Shown here: positions 16,180 through 24,621 of the stretch, piece by piece | Layout: each line of letters starts with the position of its first letter | Numbering within the stretch: the stretch's first letter is position 1 | NCBI GenBank assembly: GCA_017417055.1 | Contig: JAFPZX010000021.1 | Location: 26,034 to 90,033 of the forward strand | Reading direction: 5' to 3' | Length of the DNA stretch: 64,000 bases | Origin: Anaerolineaceae bacterium | GTDB lineage: Bacteria > Chloroflexota > Anaerolineae > Anaerolineales > Anaerolineaceae | Translations under genes and position numbers: made by a program | The notes under the pieces: generated by a model | What the model was told of the DNA's origin: nothing | Seen by the model: the letters and a program-made list of their open reading frames with translations, nothing else | Database searches by the model: none

Positions 16180-18558
16180 ATGGTTGATTGGATCATTATT
16201 GTGGACGACGACGCAGCCATTTTGGAATCAGCGGGCAGTATCCTGACCAAAGCGGGCAAGCGTGTTACCTCGCTGCACTCCGGGAAAGAACTTTTGGAAT
16301 ATGTTCGGGAAAACAGCTTCCCGGATATGATCCTGATGGCTATCAACATGCCTGGGCTGAACGGCTTTGAAACCCTGCACATCCTGAAGAAAGAAATGAC
16401 TCCAGGCAAAGAAGTTCCCGTCATCTTCCTGACTGACGATGAGCGTCAGGCACTCGAAAAAGACGGTCAGGAATCGGGCGCTATGGATTTTATCCAAAAG
16501 CCCTTTGATCCCGAAGTTCTGGTGAACCGTGTCCAAAGAAGTCTTGATATTCAGAACAGACTGCGGGATTATGCACGGGAAGCGGAAACGGACCCGCTCA
16601 CCGGTTTCCTGAACAAGACTGCGGCGGAAGCAAAAATTTCCGATATTTGTCAAAAAGACAGCGGTCTTTTTTGCGCATTAGATCTGGATGCTTTCAAATC
16701 GATCAACGATATTTTCGGCCATGATATCGGAGACCGCATCCTGATCATGTTTGCCCGTGTGTTGAGCGGTAATCTGGAAAAATATGATGCGGTATATGGA
16801 CGTATCGGCGGTGATGAGTTCATCGCTTTTGTGCGGAACATGTCGACGGAAGATGACCTGATCCGTTTCACAAAAAAACTCAATGCGGATTTTGTGACGG
16901 AAGCACAGAAAATCATCGGAGACCATCTCCCGCTGCCCATCGGGATATCGGTCGGTGCGGTGGCTGTTCCGGAATATGGCCGGGATTATGACAAACTTTT
17001 CCACCTTGCTGACCAGGCGCTTTATTTTGTGAAACAAAACGGAAAGCATGGCTGCAAGCTTTATTCTCATGCCGGCACGCGTGTAAAAGATATCCATCAT
17101 TACCTGGATCTTGAAACGATTACGGCCATCCTTGAGGAACGCAACGCTTCTCCAAATGCCATGTGGATGGGGAATGAAGTGTTCGGCAGCATTTACCGCT
17201 ATATGGTCCGTTATATGGACCGCTACCATTCCATCGCCTACCGCGTGCTGTTCACGGTCAGGACGGCTGATGACATCAGCGATATTGAAAATACGGAAAT
17301 TATGGTTCAGTTCCGCAAACTGATGCAGAATTCCCTGCGCAACAGCGATGTGATGATGGAATGCGGCGAAAACCAGTTGTTCCTGTTGCTCCCGGAGATT
17401 CAGGAATATGATATCGATCCTGTCATTTCCCGTCTGCTGCGGAATTGGAATAATTCAGAATATGCCTCTAAGGCAGAAGTGCTCTTTGAAGCCGGTCAGG
17501 TTCATCAGAAAAAGTATCAGGAACCTGAACAGGTGCAGGAGACGATGGTGCAGCAGGTCTTTGTTGCCGATGGTGATGAAGATGTGCTGAAGACTGTCGG
17601 ACAATCTCTTTTGGGACAAAAAACAGAAGTCACCGGACTCAAGTCGGGACAGGAACTGCTGGACCTGATGAAGACAAAAAGGCCGGATCTTATTCTTTTG
17701 GATGTTTCCCTGCCGGAGACTGACGGTTTTGAGACGCTGCTGCGCATGCGGCGGATCTATGACCCGGAACGTGAGATTCCTGTGATTTTCCTGGCGGCAG
17801 ATGAAACCCGTGAAATTGAATCCCGCAGCGTTCAGTTGGGAGCGATGGATCTTATCAGGAAGCCCATCGTCCCGGAAATTCTTTCACTCCGGGTGAAGCA
17901 TACGCTGGAGCTTGTTCAGCTGAAGTGGAATATGTCGGAAGCAGTCCGGCGGAAGGTTCATGAGCAGGAAAAAATGGCGCTGCATGTGGTCCAGACGCTT
18001 GCGGAAACCATTGATGCCAAAGACAAATATGCCGACGGTCACTCTACACGGGTGGCGGATTATGCCCGGGAGATCGGCCGCAGGCATGGGTATACCATAA
18101 AACAGCAGGATGAGATTTATATGATGGGTCTCCTCCATGATATCGGAAGGGTCCAATTGCCGGATGAGATCATCAACAAACCGGGTAAATTGACGGATGC
18201 GGAGTTCGAGACGGTCAAGTCTCATACGGTCATTGGAGCGAATATCCTCGGAAAAATCGAGGAGCAGCCTTCTCTTTATGCCGGCGCACGGTGGCATCAT
18301 GAACGCTTTGACGGCAAAGGATATCCGGACGGACTGATTGGGCTTGAAATTCCCGAAGAATGCCGCATCCTTGCCGTGGCAGATGCCTATGACGCCATGA
18401 CCAGCCGCAGAAGTTATCGGGATGCCCTGCCGCAAAGCGCCGCAAGGGAAGAGATTCGGAAGAACAGCGGAACACAGTTCGATTCGAAATTCGCTGAGAT
18501 CATGCTCGGCATGATCGATGAAGACAGTGAATTCAGTATGCGGGAAATACCGGAATGA
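16180..18558 (+). CDS. REC-GGDEF-REC-HD-GYP dual c-di-GMP regulator
   Basis: 792-residue cytoplasmic protein. Receiver 1 (about 1-120) keeps acidic residues D9-D11 and the KP motif but has Ala54 (ILMAINMPG) where the phosphorylated Asp should be. A GGDEF domain (about 130-295) has intact RIGGDEF at 208-214, so diguanylate cyclase activity is expected; no clear RxxD inhibitory site is seen. A linker leads to receiver 2 (about 450-570) with a normal phospho-Asp (LILLDVSLPE). The C-terminus is HD-GYP (about 600-780) with LLHDIGRVQLP and HHERFDGKGYPDGL, a c-di-GMP phosphodiesterase. The protein may both make and break c-di-GMP, switched through receiver 2. The TGA stop lies in a GAGTCAA repeat. 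Confidence 0.9.
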   Translation: MVDWIIIVDDDAAILESAGSILTKAGKRVTSLHSGKELLEYVRENSFPDMILMAINMPGLNGFETLHILKKEMTPGKEVPVIFLTDDERQALEKDGQESGAMDFIQKPFDPEVLVNRVQRSLDIQNRLRDYAREAETDPLTGFLNKTAAEAKISDICQKDSGLFCALDLDAFKSINDIFGHDIGDRILIMFARVLSGNLEKYDAVYGRIGGDEFIAFVRNMSTEDDLIRFTKKLNADFVTEAQKIIGDHLPLPIGISVGAVAVPEYGRDYDKLFHLADQALYFVKQNGKHGCKLYSHAGTRVKDIHHYLDLETITAILEERNASPNAMWMGNEVFGSIYRYMVRYMDRYHSIAYRVLFTVRTADDISDIENTEIMVQFRKLMQNSLRNSDVMMECGENQLFLLLPEIQEYDIDPVISRLLRNWNNSEYASKAEVLFEAGQVHQKKYQEPEQVQETMVQQVFVADGDEDVLKTVGQSLLGQKTEVTGLKSGQELLDLMKTKRPDLILLDVSLPETDGFETLLRMRRIYDPEREIPVIFLAADETREIESRSVQLGAMDLIRKPIVPEILSLRVKHTLELVQLKWNMSEAVRRKVHEQEKMALHVVQTLAETIDAKDKYADGHSTRVADYAREIGRRHGYTIKQQDEIYMMGLLHDIGRVQLPDEIINKPGKLTDAEFETVKSHTVIGANILGKIEEQPSLYAGARWHHERFDGKGYPDGLIGLEIPEECRILAVADAYDAMTSRRSYRDALPQSAAREEIRKNSGTQFDSKFAEIMLGMIDEDSEFSMREIPE

Positions 18559-18625
18559 GTCAAAGCGACCTGTTTTCATTGACTCATTCAACGGGAAATG
18601 GCCATTAATCAGCGTCTCCTTAAGT
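18553..18625. repeat. GAGTCAA hairpin repeat plus CTGATTA-type end
   Basis: TGAGTCAAAGCGACCTGTTT, then TCATTGACTCA, followed by ATTAATCAGCGTCTCCTTAA. It matches the element at 9766-9872. Its first TGA is the stop codon of the GGDEF/HD-GYP gene. Confidence 0.8.
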
Positions 18626-18678
18626 CTATTACATGCCGCGAAGCCGACACAGACGTGTCACAGGAAAGGAAATTTATC

Positions 18679-19161
18679 ATGGATTCTGAACAAAAGCATG
18701 AGATTTATGATTTACTGGTCCGTCAGGCGGAATCCCTGACGGAAGATGAACGTCTTCCCATTCCAAACTTGGCAAATACCGCTGCACTGCTGGGCGAATC
18801 ATTAGAGGAAATCAACTGGGCGGGGTATTACCTGATGGTTGAGGGTGCCCTGGTGCTCGGTCCGTTTTGGGGACGCCCTGCGTGTATCCGTATACCGGTT
18901 GGGAAAGGTGTCTGCGGAACGGCGGTGGCTGCTGACGCGGTGCAGTGCGTGCAGGATGTCCATGCGTTTCCGGGGCATATTGCCTGCGACAGCCGGTCCC
19001 GCTCAGAAATCGTCATTCCGCTCCATCATGAGGGCAAAGTGGTCGGCGTCCTCGACATTGACAGCCCCATCCCCGCCCGTTTTGATGAGATTGATGTGGC
19101 AGGCCTCACCCGCTTCGCGCAGGTTCTGGAACGAAACTGTGACTGGAAAAGAAGGAGTTAG
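18679..19161 (+). CDS. msrC: Free methionine-(R)-sulfoxide reductase, GAF type
   Basis: 160 residues from ATG 18679 with GGAAAGGAAA upstream; an earlier ATG at 18598 lies within a repeat element. A single GAF domain with the family motifs NWAGYYLM, GPFWGRPACIRIPVGKGVCGTA and HIACDSRSRSEIVIPL. The three redox cysteines C69, C79 and C103 keep the 10 and 24 residue spacing of known fRMsr enzymes, which reduce free methionine-R-sulfoxide with thioredoxin. It serves oxidative-damage repair in the cytoplasm. The last residues and TAG stop fall in a long heptamer array. Confidence 0.88.
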   Translation: MDSEQKHEIYDLLVRQAESLTEDERLPIPNLANTAALLGESLEEINWAGYYLMVEGALVLGPFWGRPACIRIPVGKGVCGTAVAADAVQCVQDVHAFPGHIACDSRSRSEIVIPLHHEGKVVGVLDIDSPIPARFDEIDVAGLTRFAQVLERNCDWKRRS

Positions 19162-19240
19162 GAATTAGGAGTGAGAAATGAGGAATGAAAAGTAAGGAGT
19201 AAGGAGTAAGAAGTGACTCCTAACTCCTAACTCCTAACTT
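19154..19240. repeat. Heptamer tandem array, switches strand midway
   Basis: About nine units of the GGAGTTA/GGAGTAA type, then CTCCTAA units in inverted sense from 19217, so the array can fold back on itself. It begins inside the last codons of the methionine sulfoxide reductase gene and ends shortly before the antitoxin ribosome site. Confidence 0.9.
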
Positions 19241-19257
19241 ATTTACCGGAGGAAGTT

Positions 19258-19542
19258 ATGATCAATACGGAAGTGATGACAAATAATACGGTTTTGAAAG
19301 ATACAATTGATATGCTCTTTGATTTGAGTGTTGATGATTTGCTGGAGATACAGTCATTTATCAAAGGGAATCGTTCCCGAAATATGAAAGATGCCGCGGC
19401 GGATATAGCTGAATTCTATAAACCGCTCACCGAGGCTGAACTGATTGAAAGAATCGATAAAGGTATTGCAGAAGCAGATGCGGGTATGTTTATTGATTCT
19501 GAAACTATGGAAAAGGAGCTTATTGCGGAGTTTGGACTGTGA
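19258..19542 (+). CDS. Type II antitoxin-like protein
   Basis: 94 residues with GGAGGAAG just before the ATG. The sequence is acidic and helical (LSVDDLLEIQSFIKG, LTEAELIERIDKGIAEADAG), with a C-terminal region typical of RelB/Phd-type antitoxins that wrap the toxin. A clear DNA-binding fold is not evident in the N-terminus. Its TGA stop overlaps the GTG start of the RelE/ParE-like gene, the standard arrangement of a toxin-antitoxin operon. It is probably the neutralising partner and autoregulator. Confidence 0.75.
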   Translation: MINTEVMTNNTVLKDTIDMLFDLSVDDLLEIQSFIKGNRSRNMKDAAADIAEFYKPLTEAELIERIDKGIAEADAGMFIDSETMEKELIAEFGL

Positions 19543-19856
19543 AGAAGTATAAAGTTGTCGTTACTCCTGAAGCATATGCAAATTTCAGAAGGATTCTTGC
19601 GTATCTTTCCCGAAATAAGAAGAATAAACAAGCCGCGGGAAATGTTATGAGTGATTATCAGAAAACAAAAAAGATTCTATCTGATATTGCAGGAAGTATT
19701 CGTGAACCGGAGAGCGAAGCGCTGAAATCCAGGAATCTGAAGCGCATGAATTTCGGAAACCATGATTATTTCCTTCTGTTCCGTATCGATGGTGACAAAG
19801 CCATTGTTACGAACATCTTCCACGCATCTGAAGACTTTGAATTAAAATTATTTTGA
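19539..19856 (+). CDS. RelE/ParE-family toxin
   Basis: 105 residues starting at a GTG that overlaps the antitoxin stop. It begins KKYKVVVTPEAYANFRRILA and ends with YFLLFRIDGDKAIVTNIFHASEDF, the beta-strand pattern of the RelE/ParE fold. RelE members cleave mRNA on the ribosome, ParE members poison gyrase; the sequence does not decide which. It lies just upstream of tRNA-Gln and between heptamer arrays. The family call is good, activity is inferred. Confidence 0.8.
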   Translation: MKKYKVVVTPEAYANFRRILAYLSRNKKNKQAAGNVMSDYQKTKKILSDIAGSIREPESEALKSRNLKRMNFGNHDYFLLFRIDGDKAIVTNIFHASEDFELKLF

Positions 19857-19910
19857 ACCACTGACTGCTTAGTCATTAACTCCTGTCCACTGCCCACTGT
19901 CCACTGACAG
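19857..19910. repeat. Heptamer tandem array GTCCACT
   Basis: Degenerate period-7 units, clearest as GTCCACT, GCCCACT, GTCCACT. The array starts directly at the stop codon of the toxin gene. Confidence 0.75.
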
Positions 19911-19936
19911 AAAAATCACAAAATTCACGAATTTCC

Positions 19937-19964
19937 TTTACAAATAACTGAGTGGTGTTACAAT
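19937..19964 (+). promoter_or_regulatory. Sigma-70-like promoter of tRNA-Gln
   Basis: TTTACA (19937-19942) and TACAAT (19959-19964) are separated by 16 bases. Transcription would start about ten bases before the mature tRNA 5' end. Confidence 0.75.
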
Positions 19965-19981
19965 AGTGACTGTTCATGAGA

Positions 19982-20052
19982 TGGGCACTCGTCTAATGGC
20001 AGGACAGCAGACTCTGAATCTGTATGTAGAGGTTCGACTCCTTTGTGCCCAG
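19982..20052 (+). tRNA. tRNA-Gln (anticodon CTG)
   Basis: A complete 71-base cloverleaf: acceptor stem TGGGCAC/GTGCCCA, D arm GTCT...GGAC, anticodon stem GCAGA/TCTGT with loop CTCTGAA giving anticodon CTG (codon CAG), and T arm AGAGG TTCGACT CCTTT. The discriminator is G and CCA is not encoded. A T run follows directly and may help termination. Confidence 0.95.
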
Positions 20053-20149
20053 CTTTTTTTATTTAAGAAACTAATGAATTATTTGAGGCTTGGAGACAAT
20101 TTTCTATTTCGCACAAACAAAAATGTCCCCGTCCAAAAATAATCACTGT

Positions 20150-20197
20150 AATTATAAAAAGGGATTGTTACATCAGCAGCAATCCCTTTTTATAATT
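20150..20197. terminator. Bidirectional terminator, 18-bp perfect inverted repeat
   Basis: The arms 20150-20167 and 20180-20197 are perfect inverted repeats of 18 bases (GGGATTG/CAATCCC plus A/T flanks) around a 12-base loop. A runs on one side and T runs on the other make it work on both strands, between tRNA-Gln and the convergent phosphoesterase gene. Confidence 0.85.
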
Positions 20198-20230
20198 CAT
20201 ACTTCTTTCTATGTCGCAGGTTGTCCGCCA

Positions 20231-20318
20231 CATTCATCATTCATCATTTCTTATCGATCATCCATCATACGTCATCCATCATCCATCATCCATCTTTCTT
20301 CTTACTTCTTCTTCCCTA
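20231..20318. repeat. Heptamer tandem array ATCCATC/TTACTTC
   Basis: About twelve units of 7 bases, first ATTCATC and ATCCATC, then TTACTTC. On the minus strand it begins right at the TAG stop of the metallophosphoesterase gene. Confidence 0.9.
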
Positions 20319-20987
20319 TCGCCGGAGGGCATCCAGCACGCTTTCGTGGACGACTCCGGAAAGTGAAAGCAGCGGGGTGATATCGGCATTGACCCTGTGG
20401 AGCGACACGCTGCCGGAGTCCGTATCAAACAGCGCCCAGGCGGGTTTGCTGCCGCCGCCCTCATCCCGCGGCAGTCCGACAGATCCCACATTCACCATCA
20501 GCGTGTGCGGATTCTGCTTTATCCAGGGACGGTGCGTATGTCCGCAGAAAACGATATCTTCCGCGGGGTTGTCGTAAAGTGCCAGTTCGCTGTCGATGTA
20601 GGCATATCCTTTCAGATGGTTCAGCGGGGATCCATGGACAAAGGTGATACGCTTTCCGTTGAAGGTTTCATGAATAATTTCCGGCCAGGATTTGACAAAG
20701 GCCAGCTCTTCCGGTGAGATTTCTGCCATGGTTTTGCGGAGCTGATAAACCGGTTCATGTTTTTCGGGAATCGGAAATTCGCCGCGCAGCATAGAATCAT
20801 GATTCCCTTCCACGCAAAGCGCTCCGATTTCACGGAGTTTCCGGATCACCTGCACGCCGAACGGATAATAAGAGACGCTGTCGCCCAGGAAGATATATTT
20901 TTCAACATGTTCCGCTTCAGCGTCCCGTAAAAATTCTTCAAAAAAAGAGATATTGCCGTGAATATCGGAAAAAACAGCGATTCTCAT
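20316..20987 (-). CDS. Calcineurin-like metallophosphoesterase (YfcE/MJ0936 type)
   Basis: 223 residues. The five metal-binding motifs of the family are visible: FSDIHGN at the N-terminus, FLGDSVSYYP, VEGNHDSML, TFVHGSPLN and CGHTHRPW. Such two-metal enzymes hydrolyse phosphodiesters, often cyclic nucleotides or nucleotides. It is last in the four-gene minus-strand operon with a kinase-like receptor and an FAD oxidoreductase, and its ATG overlaps the stop of the oxidoreductase gene (ATGA). Natural substrate unknown. Confidence 0.88.
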   Translation of the reverse strand: MRIAVFSDIHGNISFFEEFLRDAEAEHVEKYIFLGDSVSYYPFGVQVIRKLREIGALCVEGNHDSMLRGEFPIPEKHEPVYQLRKTMAEISPEELAFVKSWPEIIHETFNGKRITFVHGSPLNHLKGYAYIDSELALYDNPAEDIVFCGHTHRPWIKQNPHTLMVNVGSVGLPRDEGGGSKPAWALFDTDSGSVSLHRVNADITPLLSLSGVVHESVLDALRR

Positions 20988-22318
20988 GATTCAGCCGCTG
21001 CACTTCCTGATGGAAATTCATTGATGATGTCCCGGGCGAGGTCATTTGCCCAGCGGACGGCGAAGTTCATGCCGCGGTCCCAGGGGTAAATCTGACTCAT
21101 CGAGATAAAATAAAGCCCGGGAAGCGGTGTTTTCATTGCCGGAATAGCTTTGGAATGGTTCAGGAACGGGACCGGCTGGGCATAATCCGCGGCAAATTTG
21201 GTTGCGTTGATGATCCAATCTTCTGAAAACGCCGGGTTGATCTTTTTGAATCCCGGTTTCAGTTTTTCCAGAAGCTCCTCAGCGGATAAATCAAAATATT
21301 CATGCCCGCGCGGCAGGTAGTCGCCGGCATAAATGATCGTTTCATTGTTATAGCGCTCTTTTGGGATAAAGTTGGTGTGTTCAACGAGCGCGAGGAACGG
21401 ATAACCCTCATTTTTCGGCAGGTTGTACCAGTAATATCCCTGTGGGGAGAGCGGCTGTTTGAGCCGGACGCAGAGCACCACTGCTCCGAGGTGTTTCAGC
21501 GCTGCCAATTGGGATCGGTAAGCTTCGGGCAGCTGAGCGCACAAGCCGAGCATGGACTGCGGTGATGTGGTGACAATCACTTTGTCGTAACCTTCAAGCG
21601 TCTCACCGCTGCCGAGAATCAGACGATAATATTTTTTTGACTCATCCTGTTCGATCTGCTTTACATCCGTATTCAGCCGTATGGATACTCCGGCTTTCCG
21701 GAGTTGTTCGGAGAAGAGATCAAAAAGGTCCTGCATTCCGCCATCAAATGTGCCGAGCGAGGTGGTGCGGGAGTAGATGCGTGCCCACAGCCAGGACATT
21801 GGTACCTGATTGGCATATTCTTCCCCGAATTTGCCGATCATCATCGGTTCCCACATGGTTTTGTAGGCAAACTCTCCCGCGTATTTTGTCATCCAGTCCT
21901 TCGCGGTTATTTTTTCCAGCTCCTGCCAGTTTTTTGTCAGCCGCAGATAAACACCTGCAAGCCCGAACCGGATCTTATGGATCCCGAACCCCAGACCTGG
22001 GTAGGCGAGGGCGGCGGGGATGGAATCAAAGGGGTAAAACTTTCCCTTGTGATACATGACTGTTGTCGGCGTGCGGAATTTTACCCGGTCCCGGAATCCG
22101 AGTTCTGCTATTAATCCAAGCAGGTCGTCATCTTTTTGGAACCAGTGATGGTAAAAGAATTCGACGGAATCTTTCCATCCTTCCGCTTTGAATCCGCGGG
22201 CGATGCCGCCAGGTGCGCTTTCCTTTTCGAAGATTTCCACTTCAAAACCGGTGTCCCGCAGCCTTTTGGCAAGTGTCATTCCGCTGATTCCACAGCCAAT
22301 GATCGCGATTTTACTCAT
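20984..22318 (-). CDS. FAD-dependent oxidoreductase (amine oxidase/PPOX-like)
   Basis: 444 residues. The N-terminal dinucleotide loop IAIIGCGISGMTLAKRL with EIFEKESAPGGIARGF marks a flavin amine-oxidase or protoporphyrinogen-oxidase-like fold, and the C-terminal PLPGLYFISMSQIYPWDRGMNFAVRWANDLA closes the FAD site. Related proteins are found in surface glycan and carotenoid loci. Here it lies in an operon with a pseudokinase-like receptor and a phosphoesterase, 16 bases after the repeat-tail gene. Substrate cannot be inferred. Confidence 0.82.
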   Translation of the reverse strand: MSKIAIIGCGISGMTLAKRLRDTGFEVEIFEKESAPGGIARGFKAEGWKDSVEFFYHHWFQKDDDLLGLIAELGFRDRVKFRTPTTVMYHKGKFYPFDSIPAALAYPGLGFGIHKIRFGLAGVYLRLTKNWQELEKITAKDWMTKYAGEFAYKTMWEPMMIGKFGEEYANQVPMSWLWARIYSRTTSLGTFDGGMQDLFDLFSEQLRKAGVSIRLNTDVKQIEQDESKKYYRLILGSGETLEGYDKVIVTTSPQSMLGLCAQLPEAYRSQLAALKHLGAVVLCVRLKQPLSPQGYYWYNLPKNEGYPFLALVEHTNFIPKERYNNETIIYAGDYLPRGHEYFDLSAEELLEKLKPGFKKINPAFSEDWIINATKFAADYAQPVPFLNHSKAIPAMKTPLPGLYFISMSQIYPWDRGMNFAVRWANDLARDIINEFPSGSAAAES

Positions 22319-22334
22319 AGAAAATTTCCGCCGT

Positions 22335-22823
22335 TCAGAAGATGACGATCAAAGCTCCGACAACACCCAAAACACCCAGTGCGAAGGGGAGCAGGCAGCA
22401 GCCGCCGGACTTTTTCGATACTGGATTTGAAACAGGTTGGGATGGTGTCACTCTTGAGCTTGGCTGCGGCGGTATCGGGGCTGACGGTCTTTCGGGAGCA
22501 GCGGCAGGCCTTGAGGGAATTTTCCGTGAGATTTCATCGACCTTACTGGAGGGTTTTACCCGCGCGGGCATGGAGTCTGATGGCCCGGATGACGGGGTGT
22601 TGATTTTCCGTGAAATATCATCCACTTTGCTGGATGGGCGCACACGTGCTGAAGATGCGGGTTTGGATGATGGGGTGTTGATTTTCCGTGAAATATCATC
22701 CACTTTGCTGGACGGTCTGACCCGCGTTGAAGTGGTGGGTCTGGATGCCGAATTGTTGACTTTTCTTGAAACGTCATCCGCCTTGCTGACGCGGTTTCGT
22801 CCTGTTCTTTCTTTCATAGCCAT
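22335..22823 (-). CDS. Fourfold-repeat protein with C-terminal membrane anchor
   Basis: 162 residues with a strong AAGGAGAG site. It contains four copies of a roughly 26-residue unit built on SK(V/A)D(D/E)(I/V)SRK(I/V), separated by Ser/Pro/Thr-rich spacers with R-V-(R/K)-PSS. A Pro-rich stretch follows, then GGCC and one hydrophobic helix (LLPFALGVLGVVGALIVIF) at the very end, as in tail-anchored proteins. The two central units are nearly identical, a sign of recent duplication. It is 18 bases downstream of the kinase-like gene, so the repeated Ser-containing motif could be a docking or phosphorylation site. No known family recognised. Confidence 0.7.
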   Translation of the reverse strand: MAMKERTGRNRVSKADDVSRKVNNSASRPTTSTRVRPSSKVDDISRKINTPSSKPASSARVRPSSKVDDISRKINTPSSGPSDSMPARVKPSSKVDEISRKIPSRPAAAPERPSAPIPPQPSSRVTPSQPVSNPVSKKSGGCCLLPFALGVLGVVGALIVIF

Positions 22824-22841
22824 AAGTCTCTCCTTTTTCTT

Positions 22842-24572
22842 TTACTGTCCGTCTGCGACATAAAAGTTTCCATCATCCGGGATAGATGTCCAGGTTGGTG
22901 TGATGGCTCCTTCCGGGAGCGGGGTGGGTGTCAATACGCCGTCGATTGCATTGATTGTGATGGAAAGGCTGATGTTTGGAATCTCGTTGCCATTTTCGTC
23001 TTCTATATGCCAGACCATTGAGTAAGTCCCGTTCATCTGCGGAGCGATGCAGGGCAGTGTAATTCCGGATGCCCCGTTCGGCCAGATGTATGTGCCGATG
23101 TATTTTTCAGTGATATTGCCGACAGTGAAGTTGGTTCCTCCGTCAAATTTGATTTTGAAGGAATCAGTCCAGTCTGTGGTACCGGTATTTTCAATTGTCC
23201 ACACCACGTTAAAAGCTTCGCCTTTGATGAAGTTTGCTCCGTCAACCGGGGTTTGGCTCTGGAATCGGCCGGTTGACTGTGCGACGGCAGTCGGGATAGA
23301 AGCGGCGGGAATGGTCGGAATCATGAATGGTTCCGGGGTTGGGGTTGCTGCCAATGCAGCAGCGGCAGCGGCATCCTTTTCAGCGATTTGCGTTTGACGT
23401 GCAAATTCCTCTTCCGCGGCTGCTGTTTGCTGGTGCAGTTTTTCAACATTAGCCAGCACGGCGTTTTGTGTTTCTACCTGTTGGATCGCCTGTTGTGTTG
23501 AGGCAGCATTCATCTCCTGGATCTTCCTGTTATTTCCCGCAACAATGGCAATCACGATTCCTGCCAGAACCAGTACGCCGAGCGCAATCGCGATATATTT
23601 CGCGTTTTTGTTTTTCCGGAATGTTCCGACCGCAGCACCGAATTTTTCACGGAAACTTCCATCGTCATCATCCTCATCTTCATTTGGAACGTTCTGGTTG
23701 TAGTAAGATGCTGGAGGATAATAGGCGCCTGCTGCGGAAGGGGTAGAGAGGCTGCGCAGGATCATGGCAGCTTCGCTCATGGAACTGATGCGCTGTGCCG
23801 GGTTCTTGGCGGTTGCCTGGTAGATAAATTGTTCAGCCTGTTGGGATATGTTCGGTGCGAAGTTCCGCGGGGACTGGATCTGGTCGGAAACCTGACGTGC
23901 CATTGTCTCTAACGGGGATATTGCCGCGAAGGGGCGGCGCCCGGTGACCAGTTCGTAAAACATGATGCCGAGGGAATAAACATCCGAGCGGGCATCCATC
24001 ATGCCGCCCTGTGCCTGTTCCGGGGAAAGATATTCCGGTGAACCGATGCCGGCATTCGCCTCGAACTGCCCGTATCCGTGTCCGTTTTCGCTCAGCCACT
24101 GGGTCAGACCGAAGTCAGTCAGGACCGGATTCTGATTATTGTCGATAAGGATATTGGACGGTTTCAGATTCCCATGGAACATGCCGTAATTATGCGCGTA
24201 GGTAAGTGCGTCTGCGACCGGGATCAGCAGGTTGGCAGCCTGTTCAACAGTCATTTGTTTTCCTGTGTACTGCGCATAACTTGCTCCTGAATAGAGATCC
24301 ATCGTCCATGCGGGTACACCGTTCAGAGATGTGAAATCGTATGTCTTGATGATCGATGGGTTATTCAGTTTTGCCAGCATTGTGATGTATTGTGCATAGC
24401 GTGTGGAAAAATACTGAAGAAATTCCGGCGATGCGGTTTCTTTCCGGATCATTTTCAGGGCTACTTCCCGGCGGAAGAAGTTATCCGAAGCCCGGTAGAC
24501 GTCACCCATTCGTCCTTTTCCGATCAGCCCCATGAATTGGTATCGGTTATTGAGATTAAATTGTTCACTCAT
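22842..24572 (-). CDS. Ser/Thr-kinase-like receptor, probable pseudokinase, with NBR1-type Ig domain
   Basis: 576 residues. A kinase fold occupies about 10-275: glycine loop GKGRMGDVY (18-26), VALK with Lys40, DFG at 153-155, SPE at 178-180 and RSDVYSLG. The catalytic loop reads HGNLKPSN, with Asn135 (codon 24170-24168) replacing the proton-accepting Asp, and helix C (about 50-65) lacks a recognisable Glu. A transmembrane helix lies near 330-350 (IAIALGVLVLAGIVIAIVAG), then a coiled Gln/Ala-rich stalk and an outer domain near 450-550 (VVWTIENTGTTDWTD..., YSMVWHIEDENG) typical of NBR1-type Ig domains in Chloroflexota. Catalysis is probably weak or absent; it may act as an ATP-binding scaffold for the next gene's product. 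Confidence 0.85.
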   Translation of the reverse strand: MSEQFNLNNRYQFMGLIGKGRMGDVYRASDNFFRREVALKMIRKETASPEFLQYFSTRYAQYITMLAKLNNPSIIKTYDFTSLNGVPAWTMDLYSGASYAQYTGKQMTVEQAANLLIPVADALTYAHNYGMFHGNLKPSNILIDNNQNPVLTDFGLTQWLSENGHGYGQFEANAGIGSPEYLSPEQAQGGMMDARSDVYSLGIMFYELVTGRRPFAAISPLETMARQVSDQIQSPRNFAPNISQQAEQFIYQATAKNPAQRISSMSEAAMILRSLSTPSAAGAYYPPASYYNQNVPNEDEDDDDGSFREKFGAAVGTFRKNKNAKYIAIALGVLVLAGIVIAIVAGNNRKIQEMNAASTQQAIQQVETQNAVLANVEKLHQQTAAAEEEFARQTQIAEKDAAAAAALAATPTPEPFMIPTIPAASIPTAVAQSTGRFQSQTPVDGANFIKGEAFNVVWTIENTGTTDWTDSFKIKFDGGTNFTVGNITEKYIGTYIWPNGASGITLPCIAPQMNGTYSMVWHIEDENGNEIPNISLSITINAIDGVLTPTPLPEGAITPTWTSIPDDGNFYVADGQ

Positions 24573-24621
24573 ATTATTTCCTGTTTCTTAAATCACGGAC
24601 TGGTTTCCGTTTAGCTTTTTT

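Noticed and set aside
19982-20052. tRNA-Gln as an integration site of a genomic island
   Set aside because: No integrase and no repeat of the tRNA 3' end was seen in the window.
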